From Castellaniella sp034675905 (lineage in GTDB: Bacteria; Pseudomonadota; Gammaproteobacteria; Burkholderiales; Burkholderiaceae_B): a stretch of DNA of 64,000 nucleotides. The stretch is from positions 372,001 to 436,000 of the forward strand of contig NZ_JAUCCV010000002.1 in NCBI RefSeq assembly GCF_034675905.1, written 5' to 3'. Below are positions 43,872 through 51,867 of this stretch, piece by piece (the first letter of the stretch is position 1; every line of letters starts with the position of its first letter). The notes beneath the pieces are model-generated. The model did not search any database and was not told where the DNA came from. It saw only the letters and a program-made list of their open reading frames with translations. A program made the translations under genes and the position numbers.

Positions 43872-44483
43872 ATGTCCTCCCTGATCGACGCGCTCGACGC
43901 CCTGCTGCCCCAGACACAGTGCGGACAGTGCGGCTTTGACGGCTGCCGCCCCTATGCGCAGGCCATGGCCGAAGGCCGGGCCGATACCAACCGCTGCCCG
44001 CCCGGCGGGCCGCAGACCATCGCTGCCCTGTCCCTGCAGTTGCATACCCCCGCGCAGCCGCTGGACCCCAATTGCGGCGTCCACCAGCCGTTCCGGGTGG
44101 CGCTGATCGACGAAGAGCACTGCATCGGCTGCACGCTATGCATCCAGGCCTGTCCCGTGGATGCCATTCTGGGGTCCAACCAGTCCATGCACACCATCAT
44201 CGAGGCCGACTGCACCGGCTGCGAACTATGCGTCACCCCTTGCCCGGTAGACTGCATCACCATGGTGCCTGCTGGCCGCGACTGGACGCACGCCGACGCG
44301 CAGACCGCGCGCCACCGCTATCTGGCGCGCAATGCGCGGCTGGCGGCCCGCCATGATGAATCAGCCGGACCCGCCGCCCGCACCCTGGCCAACAAACCGG
44401 CGCTGACACCCCCTTCCACCGACCACGACAAACAAGACCGCATCGCCCAGGCCCTGGCCCGGGCGCGCGCCAGACGCTCATGA
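43872..44483 (+). CDS. rnfB: RnfB-like iron-sulfur electron transport protein
   Basis: Ferredoxin-like protein (203 aa). An N-terminal Fe-S domain (LLPQTQCGQCGFDGCRPYAQAMAEG...CPPGG) is followed by two 4Fe-4S motifs, CIGCTLCIQACP and CTGCELCVTPCP, the layout of RnfB. It has no clear N-terminal membrane anchor and no other rnf genes around it, as in many betaproteobacteria where this form stands beside nth. The actual redox partner is unknown. Its stop overlaps the nth ATG (ATGA). Confidence 0.88.
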   Translation: MSSLIDALDALLPQTQCGQCGFDGCRPYAQAMAEGRADTNRCPPGGPQTIAALSLQLHTPAQPLDPNCGVHQPFRVALIDEEHCIGCTLCIQACPVDAILGSNQSMHTIIEADCTGCELCVTPCPVDCITMVPAGRDWTHADAQTARHRYLARNARLAARHDESAGPAARTLANKPALTPPSTDHDKQDRIAQALARARARRS

Positions 44484-45118
44484 AACGTGCCGCCATCGAG
44501 GAATGCTTCCGCCGCTTCAGCGAAGCCAACCCTCACCCCAAGACCGAGCTGGAATACGGCGATACCTTTCAGCTGCTGATCGCCGTGATCCTGTCGGCCC
44601 AAGCCACTGATCGCTCCGTCAATCTGGCGACCCGCCGGTTTTTCCCCGAACATGGCACTCCAGAAAGCCTGCTGGCCCTGGGCGAGGCCGGTCTGATGGA
44701 TGCCATCCGCACCATCGGCCTGTACAAGACCAAAGCCCGCAATGTGATCCGCACCTGCGAGCTGCTGCTGGAACGCCACGACGGCCAGGTGCCCGACCGC
44801 CGCGAAGACCTGGAAGCCCTGCCGGGCGTCGGACGAAAAACTGCCAACGTCGTGCTGAACACCGCCTTTCGTCAGATCGCCATGGCGGTGGACACCCACA
44901 TTTTCCGCGTCGCCAACCGCACGGGAATCGCCCCCGGCAAGACTGTGCTGGCAGTCGAGCAGGCGCTGCTGAAACGGGTACCCGAAAACTATCTGCTGGA
45001 CGCCCACCACTGGCTGATCCTGCACGGACGCTACGTCTGCGTGGCCCGTAAACCCAAATGCCCCCAGTGTCCGATCAGCGATCTGTGCGACTACCCGGAT
45101 AAAACCCGGCCCGATTAG
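44480..45118 (+). CDS. nth: Endonuclease III
   Basis: DNA glycosylase/AP lyase (212 aa) that removes oxidised pyrimidines. The helix-hairpin-helix LPGVGRKTANVVLNTAF carries the catalytic lysine, the catalytic Asp is in VDTHIFRVANR, and the 4Fe-4S cluster is at the C terminus in CVARKPKCPQCPISDLC. ATG 44480 overlaps the rnfB-like stop, a conserved rnfB-nth coupling. Confidence 0.97.
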   Translation: MKRAAIEECFRRFSEANPHPKTELEYGDTFQLLIAVILSAQATDRSVNLATRRFFPEHGTPESLLALGEAGLMDAIRTIGLYKTKARNVIRTCELLLERHDGQVPDRREDLEALPGVGRKTANVVLNTAFRQIAMAVDTHIFRVANRTGIAPGKTVLAVEQALLKRVPENYLLDAHHWLILHGRYVCVARKPKCPQCPISDLCDYPDKTRPD

Positions 45119-45282
45119 CACGCTCCCGGCATTGGAAAATACTGCGCTGCAACATCGCTTCTTGACATAAGCGAGACGCAAAAACACCCTGAAAAACCCT
45201 TATGGAGACCCGCGCGGATTCGTCTCATACTTCAAGCATTCCGCCAAACGGCGCTGCACTGCGACAGGACTCATTGGGCACT

Positions 45283-46065
45283 ATGGGCACGGACCAATCC
45301 ATCATCCTCGAAACCCGAAATCTCAGCAAAGCTTTCCGGGGATTCATCGCCGTCGATAGCGTCAACCTGAAAATACAACGCGGTCACATCCACGCCCTGA
45401 TCGGCCCCAACGGGGCCGGCAAGACCACCTGTTTCAACCTGCTGACCAAATTTCTCACGCCCACCCAAGGCCAGATCTTCTTCGACGGCCAGGCCATCAC
45501 CCGCGACAAGCCTGCGGATATCGCCCGCAAAGGCATCATCCGTTCCTTCCAGATCTCTGCCGTCTTTCCGCAATTGTCCGTGCGCGACAACGTGCGCATC
45601 GCCCTGCAGCGCAACACCGGCCTGTCCTTCCATTTCTGGCGCGGCGAAAGCAGCCTGAGCCACCTGGATGGACGCGCCCTGGAACTGCTGGATGAAGTCG
45701 GCCTGGCCGACTTCGCCGACGAACTGACCGTCAACCTGCCCTACGGCCGCAAACGCGCCCTGGAAATCGCCACGACCCTGGCCATGGAACCCAGCCTGAT
45801 GCTGCTGGACGAGCCCACCCAGGGCATGGGCCACGAAGACGTCGACCGCGTCACGCAGCTGATCAAGCAGGTCAGCGCCGGCCGCACCATTCTGATGGTC
45901 GAACACAATATGAAGGTCGTGTCATCCATCGCCGATCAGATCACGGTCCTGGCCCGGGGCGCCGTCCTCGCCGAAGGCGACTACACCGCCGTCTCGAACA
46001 ATCCCGCCGTCATGGAAGCCTATATGGGCACCACCCAAGGCGCACTCGAAGGAGCACATGTATGA
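45283..46065 (+). CDS. livG: Liv-type ABC transporter ATP-binding protein LivG
   Basis: ATPase subunit (260 aa) of the second Liv-type system. Walker A is GPNGAGKTT, the signature region LPYGRKRALEIA, Walker B LMLLDEPTQGM and the switch His in MVEHNMKVV. ATG 45283 (GTDQSIILETRNLSKAF) is preferred; an ATG at 45202 would add 27 low-complexity residues and has no ribosome site. The gene opens livG-livF-binding protein-livH-livM. At its 3' end the usual overlap with livF has been split by a repeat element. Confidence 0.92.
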   Translation: MGTDQSIILETRNLSKAFRGFIAVDSVNLKIQRGHIHALIGPNGAGKTTCFNLLTKFLTPTQGQIFFDGQAITRDKPADIARKGIIRSFQISAVFPQLSVRDNVRIALQRNTGLSFHFWRGESSLSHLDGRALELLDEVGLADFADELTVNLPYGRKRALEIATTLAMEPSLMLLDEPTQGMGHEDVDRVTQLIKQVSAGRTILMVEHNMKVVSSIADQITVLARGAVLAEGDYTAVSNNPAVMEAYMGTTQGALEGAHV

Positions 46066-46216
46066 GCACGCCGGGCCGCCCCAAGTGCGAATTCCCCCTG
46101 GGGGGGATGAGACCGGACGCAGGGCAGTCCCTGCGGACTGACTTGCGCCTGACAAATCGGAGCGGCATGCAGGCCGCGACGTGGGAAGTGCACAGCACCC
46201 AGGGGGCATCATGAGC
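46062..46216 (+). repeat. REP-like element in the livG/livF junction
   Basis: About 149 bp separates livG from livF, flanked by ATGAGC at 46062-46067 and 46211-46216. The left part holds CGCCGGGCCGCCCCAAG (46069-46085), also present at 12001-12017, and a C5/G7 stretch. The right part (about 46127-46197) is a diverged copy of the 73-bp unit tandemly repeated at 51583-51863, including the palindromic core GCGGCATGCAGGCCGC. A 50-codon frame runs from ATG 46062 to TGA 46214, overlapping the livG stop and the livF start. Confidence 0.75.
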
Positions 46217-46924
46217 TCCCCCGCCCTCGACATCACGGACTTGCACGCGTGGTACGGCGAATCCCATGTGCTGCACGGGGTCAATATGCGGGTCGAGCCC
46301 GGCCAGGTCGTCACCCTGCTGGGGCGCAACGGCGCTGGGCGCACCACCACATTACGGGCCTTGCTGGGGCTGACGGGCCGGCGTACCGGCTCCATCCGCA
46401 TCCAGGGTACCGAGTCCATCCATCTGCCCACCTACCGCATCGCCCACCTGGGCATTGGCTACTGCCCCGAAGAACGCGGCATCTTCGCATCCCTGTCCTG
46501 CGAGGAAAATCTGCTGCTGCCGCCGACCGTCGGCAACACGCTGGGCGGAGGCATGTCGCTGGCTGAAATCTACGATATGTTCCCCAACCTGCTCGAACGC
46601 CGCCATTCGCCAGGCACGCGCTTGTCAGGCGGCGAGCAGCAGATGCTGGCGGTCGCCCGCATCCTGCGCACCGGCGCCAACCTGCTGCTGCTCGACGAAA
46701 TCTCCGAAGGCCTGGCCCCGGTCATCGTCCAGGCGCTGGCCCGCATGATCACGACCCTGAAATCCAAGGGCTATACCATCGTCATGGTTGAACAGAACTT
46801 CCACTTCGCCGCACCGCTGGCCGATCACTTCTACATCATGGAACACGGCCAGATCGTCGAGGAATTCCCCGCTACCCAGCTGCAGGAAAAGCAAGCCACG
46901 CTCGACAACCTATTGGGCGTCTAA
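46211..46924 (+). CDS. livF: Liv-type ABC transporter ATP-binding protein LivF (Walker A variant)
   Basis: Second ATPase subunit (237 aa) of this system. The signature RLSGGEQQML, Walker B NLLLLDEISEGL and MVEQNFHFA are normal, but Walker A reads GRNGAGRTT: the ATP-binding lysine is arginine (codon CGC). Loss of that lysine normally abolishes hydrolysis, though related transporters may tolerate this form. ATG 46211 follows the repeat element; the frame is open back to 46181, but those residues are inside the repeat. Confidence 0.9.
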   Translation: MSSPALDITDLHAWYGESHVLHGVNMRVEPGQVVTLLGRNGAGRTTTLRALLGLTGRRTGSIRIQGTESIHLPTYRIAHLGIGYCPEERGIFASLSCEENLLLPPTVGNTLGGGMSLAEIYDMFPNLLERRHSPGTRLSGGEQQMLAVARILRTGANLLLLDEISEGLAPVIVQALARMITTLKSKGYTIVMVEQNFHFAAPLADHFYIMEHGQIVEEFPATQLQEKQATLDNLLGV

Positions 46925-46978
46925 CGCTGCACCCTCATTACATCTGCCGGCACAACCGGCTTCCACAGGAGACTTCCC

Positions 46979-48190
46979 ATGAAATTGCGTACTCTATCCG
47001 CCGCACTCGCCGTGGCCGGCCTGGGCTTTGGCCTTTCCGCCCACGCCGCCGGGATATCCGACGACGTCATCCGTATCGGCTTCATCACTGATATGTCCGG
47101 GGTCTACGCCGACATCGACGGTAATGGGGGCGCTGATGCCATCCGCATGGCCATCGCCGACATGGGAGGAGAAATCAACGGCAAGAAAATCGAACTGCTG
47201 ACCGCTGACCACCAGAACAAGGCCGACATCGCCTCGGCGCGCGCCCGTGACTGGTTCGATACCCAACACCTGGACTTGCTGATCGGCGGCACCAATTCCG
47301 CCACCGCACTGGCGATGGCCGGCGTCGCCGCTGAGAAGAAAAAACCCTTCATCGCCATCGGCGCCGGCTCATCCCAGCTGACCAACGAAAAGTGCACGCC
47401 TTATACCGTGCACTACGCCTACAACACCACGGCGTTGGCCAACGGCACAGGATCCGCCGTGATTCGCGAAGGCGGCAAGAGCTGGTTCTTCCTGACGGCC
47501 GACTACGCCTTTGGCCATTCCCTGGAACAGGACACCGCCAAAGTCGTGAAAAAAGACGGCGGCAAGGTGCTGGGCGAAGTCCGCGCCCCGCTGTCGACCA
47601 CCGATTTCTCGTCCTTCCTGCTGCAGGCCCAAAGTTCCGGCGCTCAAGTGCTGGGCCTGGCCAATGCCGGCGGAGACTTCATCAACTCCGTCAAGGCCGC
47701 CAAGGAATTCGGCATCACCAAGACCATGAAACTGGCGGGCCTGCTGGTGTTCATCAACGATATCCATGCCCTGGGCCTGGATAACACGGCGGGCCTGTAT
47801 CTGACGACCCCCTGGTACTGGGATCAATCCGATGCCTCCCGCACCTGGGCCAAGCGATTCTTTGACAAGCTGAATCGGGCGCCGTCCTTTGTGCAGGCTG
47901 CCGATTATTCGGCCGCGTTGAACTACCTGCAGGCCGTCAAGGCGACCGGCACGGACGATGGCGACACTGTCATGAAGCAGCTGAAATCCGGCAAGATCAA
48001 CGACATGTTCGCCAAGGACGCCTATATCCGCAAGGACGGCCTGTTCATGCACGACATGTACCTGGCGCAGGTGAAACGTCCGGATCAATCCAAGGCCCCC
48101 TGGGATTACTACAACATCATCCGTGAACTGCCGGCTGAATCCGTGTATGGCGCGGAATCCACCTCTACCTGCCCTCTGCTCAAGGGCTAA
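46979..48190 (+). CDS. Liv-type ABC transporter substrate-binding protein
   Basis: Periplasmic binding protein (403 aa) of the second system. A signal peptide (MKLRTLSAALAVAGLGFG, cleaved after about AHA) precedes two Rossmann-like lobes: RIGFITDMSGVYADIDGNG, LLTADHQNKADIASARARDWFD, SWFFLTADYAFGHSLEQDT. It is a clear paralogue of the protein encoded at 50250-51449, sharing ADHQNK, LTADYA/LGADYA, FLLQAQSS, HALGL and a terminal CPLxKG. This subfamily (with Gly-Asn-Gly-rich first loop) often binds aromatic or amide-like compounds; the ligand is undetermined. Confidence 0.92.
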   Translation: MKLRTLSAALAVAGLGFGLSAHAAGISDDVIRIGFITDMSGVYADIDGNGGADAIRMAIADMGGEINGKKIELLTADHQNKADIASARARDWFDTQHLDLLIGGTNSATALAMAGVAAEKKKPFIAIGAGSSQLTNEKCTPYTVHYAYNTTALANGTGSAVIREGGKSWFFLTADYAFGHSLEQDTAKVVKKDGGKVLGEVRAPLSTTDFSSFLLQAQSSGAQVLGLANAGGDFINSVKAAKEFGITKTMKLAGLLVFINDIHALGLDNTAGLYLTTPWYWDQSDASRTWAKRFFDKLNRAPSFVQAADYSAALNYLQAVKATGTDDGDTVMKQLKSGKINDMFAKDAYIRKDGLFMHDMYLAQVKRPDQSKAPWDYYNIIRELPAESVYGAESTSTCPLLKG

Positions 48191-48278
48191 TCTCGACGCG
48201 TGACCCGCATGGCCTCGCCCCCGCCGGCGAGGCCATGCGCCCATCAGCGATCCAGTCACCCGCCTTTGCTGCAGCCCT

Positions 48279-49166
48279 ATGACAGAACTTTTCGGTATCC
48301 CCATCCAGGCCTTGCTCGGGCAGTTGCTGCTCGGCTTGGTCAACGGCTCTTTCTATGCCGTGTTGTCGCTCGGGCTGGCCATCATCTTCGGCCTGCTCAA
48401 CATCATCAACTTCACCCACGGCGCGCTCTACATGCTGGGAGCCTTCGTGGCCTGGCTGGGCCTGCAGTACCTGGGGCTGAACTACTGGGTGATGCTGATT
48501 CTCTCGCCCATCGTGGTCGGACTGTTCGGCATCCTGCTGGAACGCCTGCTGTTGCGGCGACTGTATAAACTGGATCCCCTGTACGGCCTGCTGCTGACCT
48601 TCGGTCTGGCGCTCATCATCGAAGGCCTGTTTCGCAGCATCTACGGCGTCTCGGGCCAACCCTATTCCACTCCGGCGCTACTGCAAGGCGGCGTCAATCT
48701 GGGCTTCATGTACCTGCCGATCTACCGCGCCTGGGTCGTGGTGGCATCCATTCTGGCCTGCATGCTGACCTGGTTCCTGATCGAAAAGACCCATCTGGGC
48801 GCCTTGCTGCGAGCCGGCACTGAAAATGCCAAGCTCGTCGAGGCCTTCGGCGTCAACGTCCCGCTCATGATTTCCCTGACATTCGGCCTGGGCGTGAGCC
48901 TGGCGGCCTTTGCCGGAGTGCTGGCTGCTCCCATCCTGCAGGTCTCGCCGCTGATGGGATCCAATCTGATCATCGTCGTCTTTGCCGTGGTGGTCATCGG
49001 CGGAATGGGCTCGATCCTGGGCTCCATCCTGACGGGCCTGGGGCTGGGCATCGTCGAAGGCTTCACAAAAGTCTTCTGGCCGGAAGCCTCCAGCACCGTG
49101 GTGTTCATCATCATGGTGATCGTGCTGTTGCTGCGCCCGGCTGGGCTGTTCGGAAAAGAACCATGA
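48279..49166 (+). CDS. livH: Liv-type ABC transporter permease LivH
   Basis: Permease subunit (295 aa) of the second system. LVNGSFYAVLSLGLAIIFGLLN at the start, NFTHGALYMLGAFVAW, and GGMGSILGSILTGLGLGIVEG near the end are LivH hallmarks, set among about eight hydrophobic helices. The 88-nt spacer from the binding-protein gene has no terminator. Its stop overlaps the livM ATG at 49163. Confidence 0.93.
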   Translation: MTELFGIPIQALLGQLLLGLVNGSFYAVLSLGLAIIFGLLNIINFTHGALYMLGAFVAWLGLQYLGLNYWVMLILSPIVVGLFGILLERLLLRRLYKLDPLYGLLLTFGLALIIEGLFRSIYGVSGQPYSTPALLQGGVNLGFMYLPIYRAWVVVASILACMLTWFLIEKTHLGALLRAGTENAKLVEAFGVNVPLMISLTFGLGVSLAAFAGVLAAPILQVSPLMGSNLIIVVFAVVVIGGMGSILGSILTGLGLGIVEGFTKVFWPEASSTVVFIIMVIVLLLRPAGLFGKEP

Positions 49167-50140
49167 AACGACAACTGCTTGCCTACCTGGTCGCCATCGT
49201 GGTGATCGCTGCGCTTCCCGATCTGGGCGCCTACCCGATCTTCATCATGAAGGTCATGTGCTATGCCTTGTTCGCCTGCGCCTTCAACCTGTTGCTGGGC
49301 TATACGGGCTTGTTGTCCTTCGGCCATGCCGCCTTTCTGGGGCTGGCGGGCTACGCTTGCGGCCAGGCCCTCAGCATCTGGGGCTGGTCGACCTTCAGCG
49401 GCCTGCTGTTCGGCACCGCCAGCGCTGCCTTGCTGGGCCTGATCTTCGGACTCCTGTCCATCCGGCGCAGCGGCATCTATTTCGCCATGATCACGCTGGC
49501 CCTGGCGCAGATGTTGTTCTTCTATTTTCTGCAGGCCCCCTTTACCGGCGGCGAAGACGGCCTGCAAGGCATCCCGCGCGGCAGCATCCTGGGGCTGGAT
49601 CTCAGCCAGGACATCAATCTGTACTACGTCGTGATGGCGGTGTTCGTGTTCGGCTACGCGCTGATCTGGCGCACAGTGCATTCGCCCTTCGGCCAGGCGC
49701 TGAAGGCCATCCGCGAAAACGAAGCCCGCATGGTGTCCCTGGGCTATCACGTCGACCGCTTCAAGCTGCTGGCTTTCGTGCTGTCAGCCGCCTTGTCAGG
49801 GCTGGCAGGCGCCACCAAGTCCGTGATCTTTGTCTCCGCCACCCTGTCCGACGCCACCTGGCAGATGTCGGGCATGGTGATCCTGATGACCCTGATCGGC
49901 GGCATGGGCACGCTGACAGGCCCGGTGCTGGGCGCCGTCATCGTCGTAGCGCTGGAAAACAAGGTCGGCGACATCGGGCGCTTTTTGATGCAGGAAACCG
50001 GCATGGTCTGGTTCCGCATACTGGGCGAATCCGTCACGATCGTGATCGGCCTGATCTTCGTCATCTGCGTGCTGACCTTCCGCCGAGGCATCGTCGGCGA
50101 ATGGCTGCACCGGCGACAATTGCTCAAGGCCAAGGGTTGA
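49163..50140 (+). CDS. livM: Liv-type ABC transporter permease LivM
   Basis: Permease subunit (325 aa), last gene of the second system. It has LLLGYTGLLSFGHAAFLGLAGY, the IRRSGIYFAMITLALAQM helix, the cytoplasmic loop SPFGQALKAIRENEARMVSLGY and IGGMGTLTGPVLGA. ATG 49163 overlaps livH. A bidirectional terminator follows ten nt after the stop. Confidence 0.93.
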   Translation: MKRQLLAYLVAIVVIAALPDLGAYPIFIMKVMCYALFACAFNLLLGYTGLLSFGHAAFLGLAGYACGQALSIWGWSTFSGLLFGTASAALLGLIFGLLSIRRSGIYFAMITLALAQMLFFYFLQAPFTGGEDGLQGIPRGSILGLDLSQDINLYYVVMAVFVFGYALIWRTVHSPFGQALKAIRENEARMVSLGYHVDRFKLLAFVLSAALSGLAGATKSVIFVSATLSDATWQMSGMVILMTLIGGMGTLTGPVLGAVIVVALENKVGDIGRFLMQETGMVWFRILGESVTIVIGLIFVICVLTFRRGIVGEWLHRRQLLKAKG

Positions 50141-50149
50141 TCACCGAAG

Positions 50150-50187
50150 AAAGCGCCGGCTGGGGCTATTGCAGACCGGCGCTTTTT
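50150..50187. terminator. Terminator between the convergent livM and binding-protein gene
   Basis: AAGCGCCGG, a 16-nt loop and CCGGCGCTT end in CTTTTT on the plus strand and CTTTCTT on the minus strand. It can stop livM transcription and, in reverse, that of the binding-protein gene ending at 50250. Confidence 0.75.
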
Positions 50188-50249
50188 CATACTCGGCCAA
50201 GCGGATCAAAGGCCGCCGCCCGATCCGTTCAGGCGACGGGCTGCGCGAA

Positions 50250-51449
50250 TCAGCCTTTGACCAGGGGGCAGGCGCTTTCAGACAAGGGTACCGACACCAG
50301 ATCCGCCGGCAGCGTCCTCAGGATCTTGTAGTAATCCCAGGGGCCTTTTGATTCCGCCGGTGTCTTGACCTGCACCAGATACATGTCGTGAGCCATCCAG
50401 CCGTCCTTGCGGACTTCGCCATTGTGCGCAAAGAAGTCTTCGACCGGCAATTCACGCATTTTTTCCGCTACCGCCTTGCCGTCCGTCGTCCCAGCCGCCT
50501 TGACCGCCTTCAGATAATGCAGCGTGGAGGAATACACGCTGGCCTGGACCATGCCAGGTTCACGTTGGGTCAGCTTTTCAAAGCGCGCGGAAAACTGGCG
50601 GCTGGCGTCGTCCCGGTCCCAATAGAACGGCGTGGTCGCCACCAGACCCTGGGCTTTTTCCAGCCCCAGGGCGTGGACATCGCTGATCACGATGCCCAAG
50701 GCCACCAGCTTCTGTCCGCCCTTGGTCAGGCCGAATTCGGCCGCCTGCTTGATGCTGTTGCTGGTATCGGACCCCGCATTGGCCAGGGCCACGGCCTGAG
50801 CATCTGATGACTGGGCCTGCAGCAGGAAAGAGGCGAAATCAGATGCACCCACCGGGTGGAAGACTTCGCCGACCACCTTGCCGCCGTTCTTGTCCACGAC
50901 CTTGGTCAGGTCCGCGGCCAGTTGTTTGCCATAAGCGTAGTCAGCGCCCAGGATGAACCAGCGCTTGGCGCCTTCCTTGACCAGGCCGGTGGCAGTCCCC
51001 ACCGATGAAGCATAGGTGTCGAAAGCCCAGTGAAAGCCCGTCGGCGAGCAGGCCTTGCCGGTCAGGGCGGCTGAAAACGGCCCGGACGCGATAGTGATCT
51101 TGCCTTTTTCCTGGGCCAGTCCCTGCACGGCAAGCGCCACGGCGGAATTAGTCAGATCGCCGATCATCTCGACATGATCCAGATCGAACCATTTACGGGC
51201 AACGGAGGTTGCAATGTCGGTCTTGTTCTGGTGATCGGCGGACAACACTTCGATCTTGCGGCCCAGCACCTCGCCGCCGAAGTCCTTGACCGCCATCTGG
51301 GCGGCTGTCACCGACGTCGCCCCTCCGAAATCCGAATACAGGCCGGACTGATCGTTCAGGATGCCAATGCGCAAGGGTTCGGCCGCACCGGCAAACTGGG
51401 GGATCGCCGCAGAAATCGCCAGGCACAGCAACAACTTCTTCATCTTCAT
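50250..51449 (-). CDS. Second Liv-type substrate-binding protein, orphan position
   Basis: Periplasmic binding protein (399 aa) with a signal peptide (MKMKKLLLCLAISAAIPQFAGA). It is paralogous to the protein at 46979-48190: IGILNDQSGLYSDFGG, LSADHQNKTDIATSVARKWFD, ILGADYAYGKQLA and the terminal CPLVKG match position by position. It is not adjacent to a permease gene in the same direction apart from livF upstream, from which a 418-nt spacer with a repeat array and its own promoter separates it. ATG 51449 has CGGAG seven nt upstream. It may supply a second ligand to one of the two flanking transporters. Confidence 0.9.
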   Translation of the reverse strand: MKMKKLLLCLAISAAIPQFAGAAEPLRIGILNDQSGLYSDFGGATSVTAAQMAVKDFGGEVLGRKIEVLSADHQNKTDIATSVARKWFDLDHVEMIGDLTNSAVALAVQGLAQEKGKITIASGPFSAALTGKACSPTGFHWAFDTYASSVGTATGLVKEGAKRWFILGADYAYGKQLAADLTKVVDKNGGKVVGEVFHPVGASDFASFLLQAQSSDAQAVALANAGSDTSNSIKQAAEFGLTKGGQKLVALGIVISDVHALGLEKAQGLVATTPFYWDRDDASRQFSARFEKLTQREPGMVQASVYSSTLHYLKAVKAAGTTDGKAVAEKMRELPVEDFFAHNGEVRKDGWMAHDMYLVQVKTPAESKGPWDYYKILRTLPADLVSVPLSESACPLVKG

Positions 51450-51536
51450 GGAATGTCTCCGTTGATTATGCTTGTGTTGCAAAGCCCTGGCACGGAACGC
51501 AGACTACCGATGTTCCGGTGCGGGCTGCCTGTTGAG

Positions 51537-51564
51537 GTTATCGTCGCGCCCGCAGGCCTGTCAA
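51537..51564 (-). promoter_or_regulatory. Promoter of the orphan binding-protein gene
   Basis: The minus strand has TTGACA (51564-51559), a 16-nt spacer and GATAAC (51542-51537), a good sigma-70 pattern. It lies between the repeat array and the binding-protein ATG (51449), implying a leader of about 80 nt and transcription independent of the livF operon. Confidence 0.55.
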
Positions 51565-51582
51565 TGCGATTGAACCCTCAAG

Positions 51583-51863
51583 CGCCCCACCTCGCGGCTT
51601 GCAAGCCGCTCCGATTCGCCTGGCGTAGGACAGTCCGCAGGGACACTTGCTGCACCGCCCCACCTCGCGGCTTGCAAGCCGCTCCGATTCGCCTGGCGTA
51701 GGACAGTCCGCAGGGACACTTGCTGCACCGCCCCACCTCGCGGCTTGCAAGCCGCTCCGATTCGCCTGGCGTAGGACAGTCCGCAGGGACACTTGCTGCA
51801 CCGCCCCACCTCGCGGCTTGCAAGCCGCTCCGATTCGCCTGGCGTAGGACAGTCCGCAGGGAC
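51583..51863. repeat. 73-bp tandem repeat array with palindromic core
   Basis: Three identical full units (starting 51583, 51656, 51729) and a fourth truncated after 62 nt (51802-51863). Each unit holds the perfect 16-bp palindrome GCGGCTTGCAAGCCGC. The last copy ends in a 12-bp perfect dyad GTAGGACAGTCC-GCAG-GGACTGTCCTAC (51844-51871) that overlaps the livF stop. The unit length is not a multiple of three, and no frame looks coding. No variable spacers are present, so it is not CRISPR. It fills most of the 418-nt gap 51450-51867. Confidence 0.95.
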
Positions 51864-51867
51864 TGTC

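Noticed and set aside
45162..45167. A consensus TTGACA upstream of livG as a promoter
   Set aside because: No -10-like hexamer occurs at 16-18 nt spacing, so I do not list it as a promoter.
51583..51863. CRISPR array
   Set aside because: The units are fully identical and contiguous, with no alternating unique spacers, and no cas genes are present.
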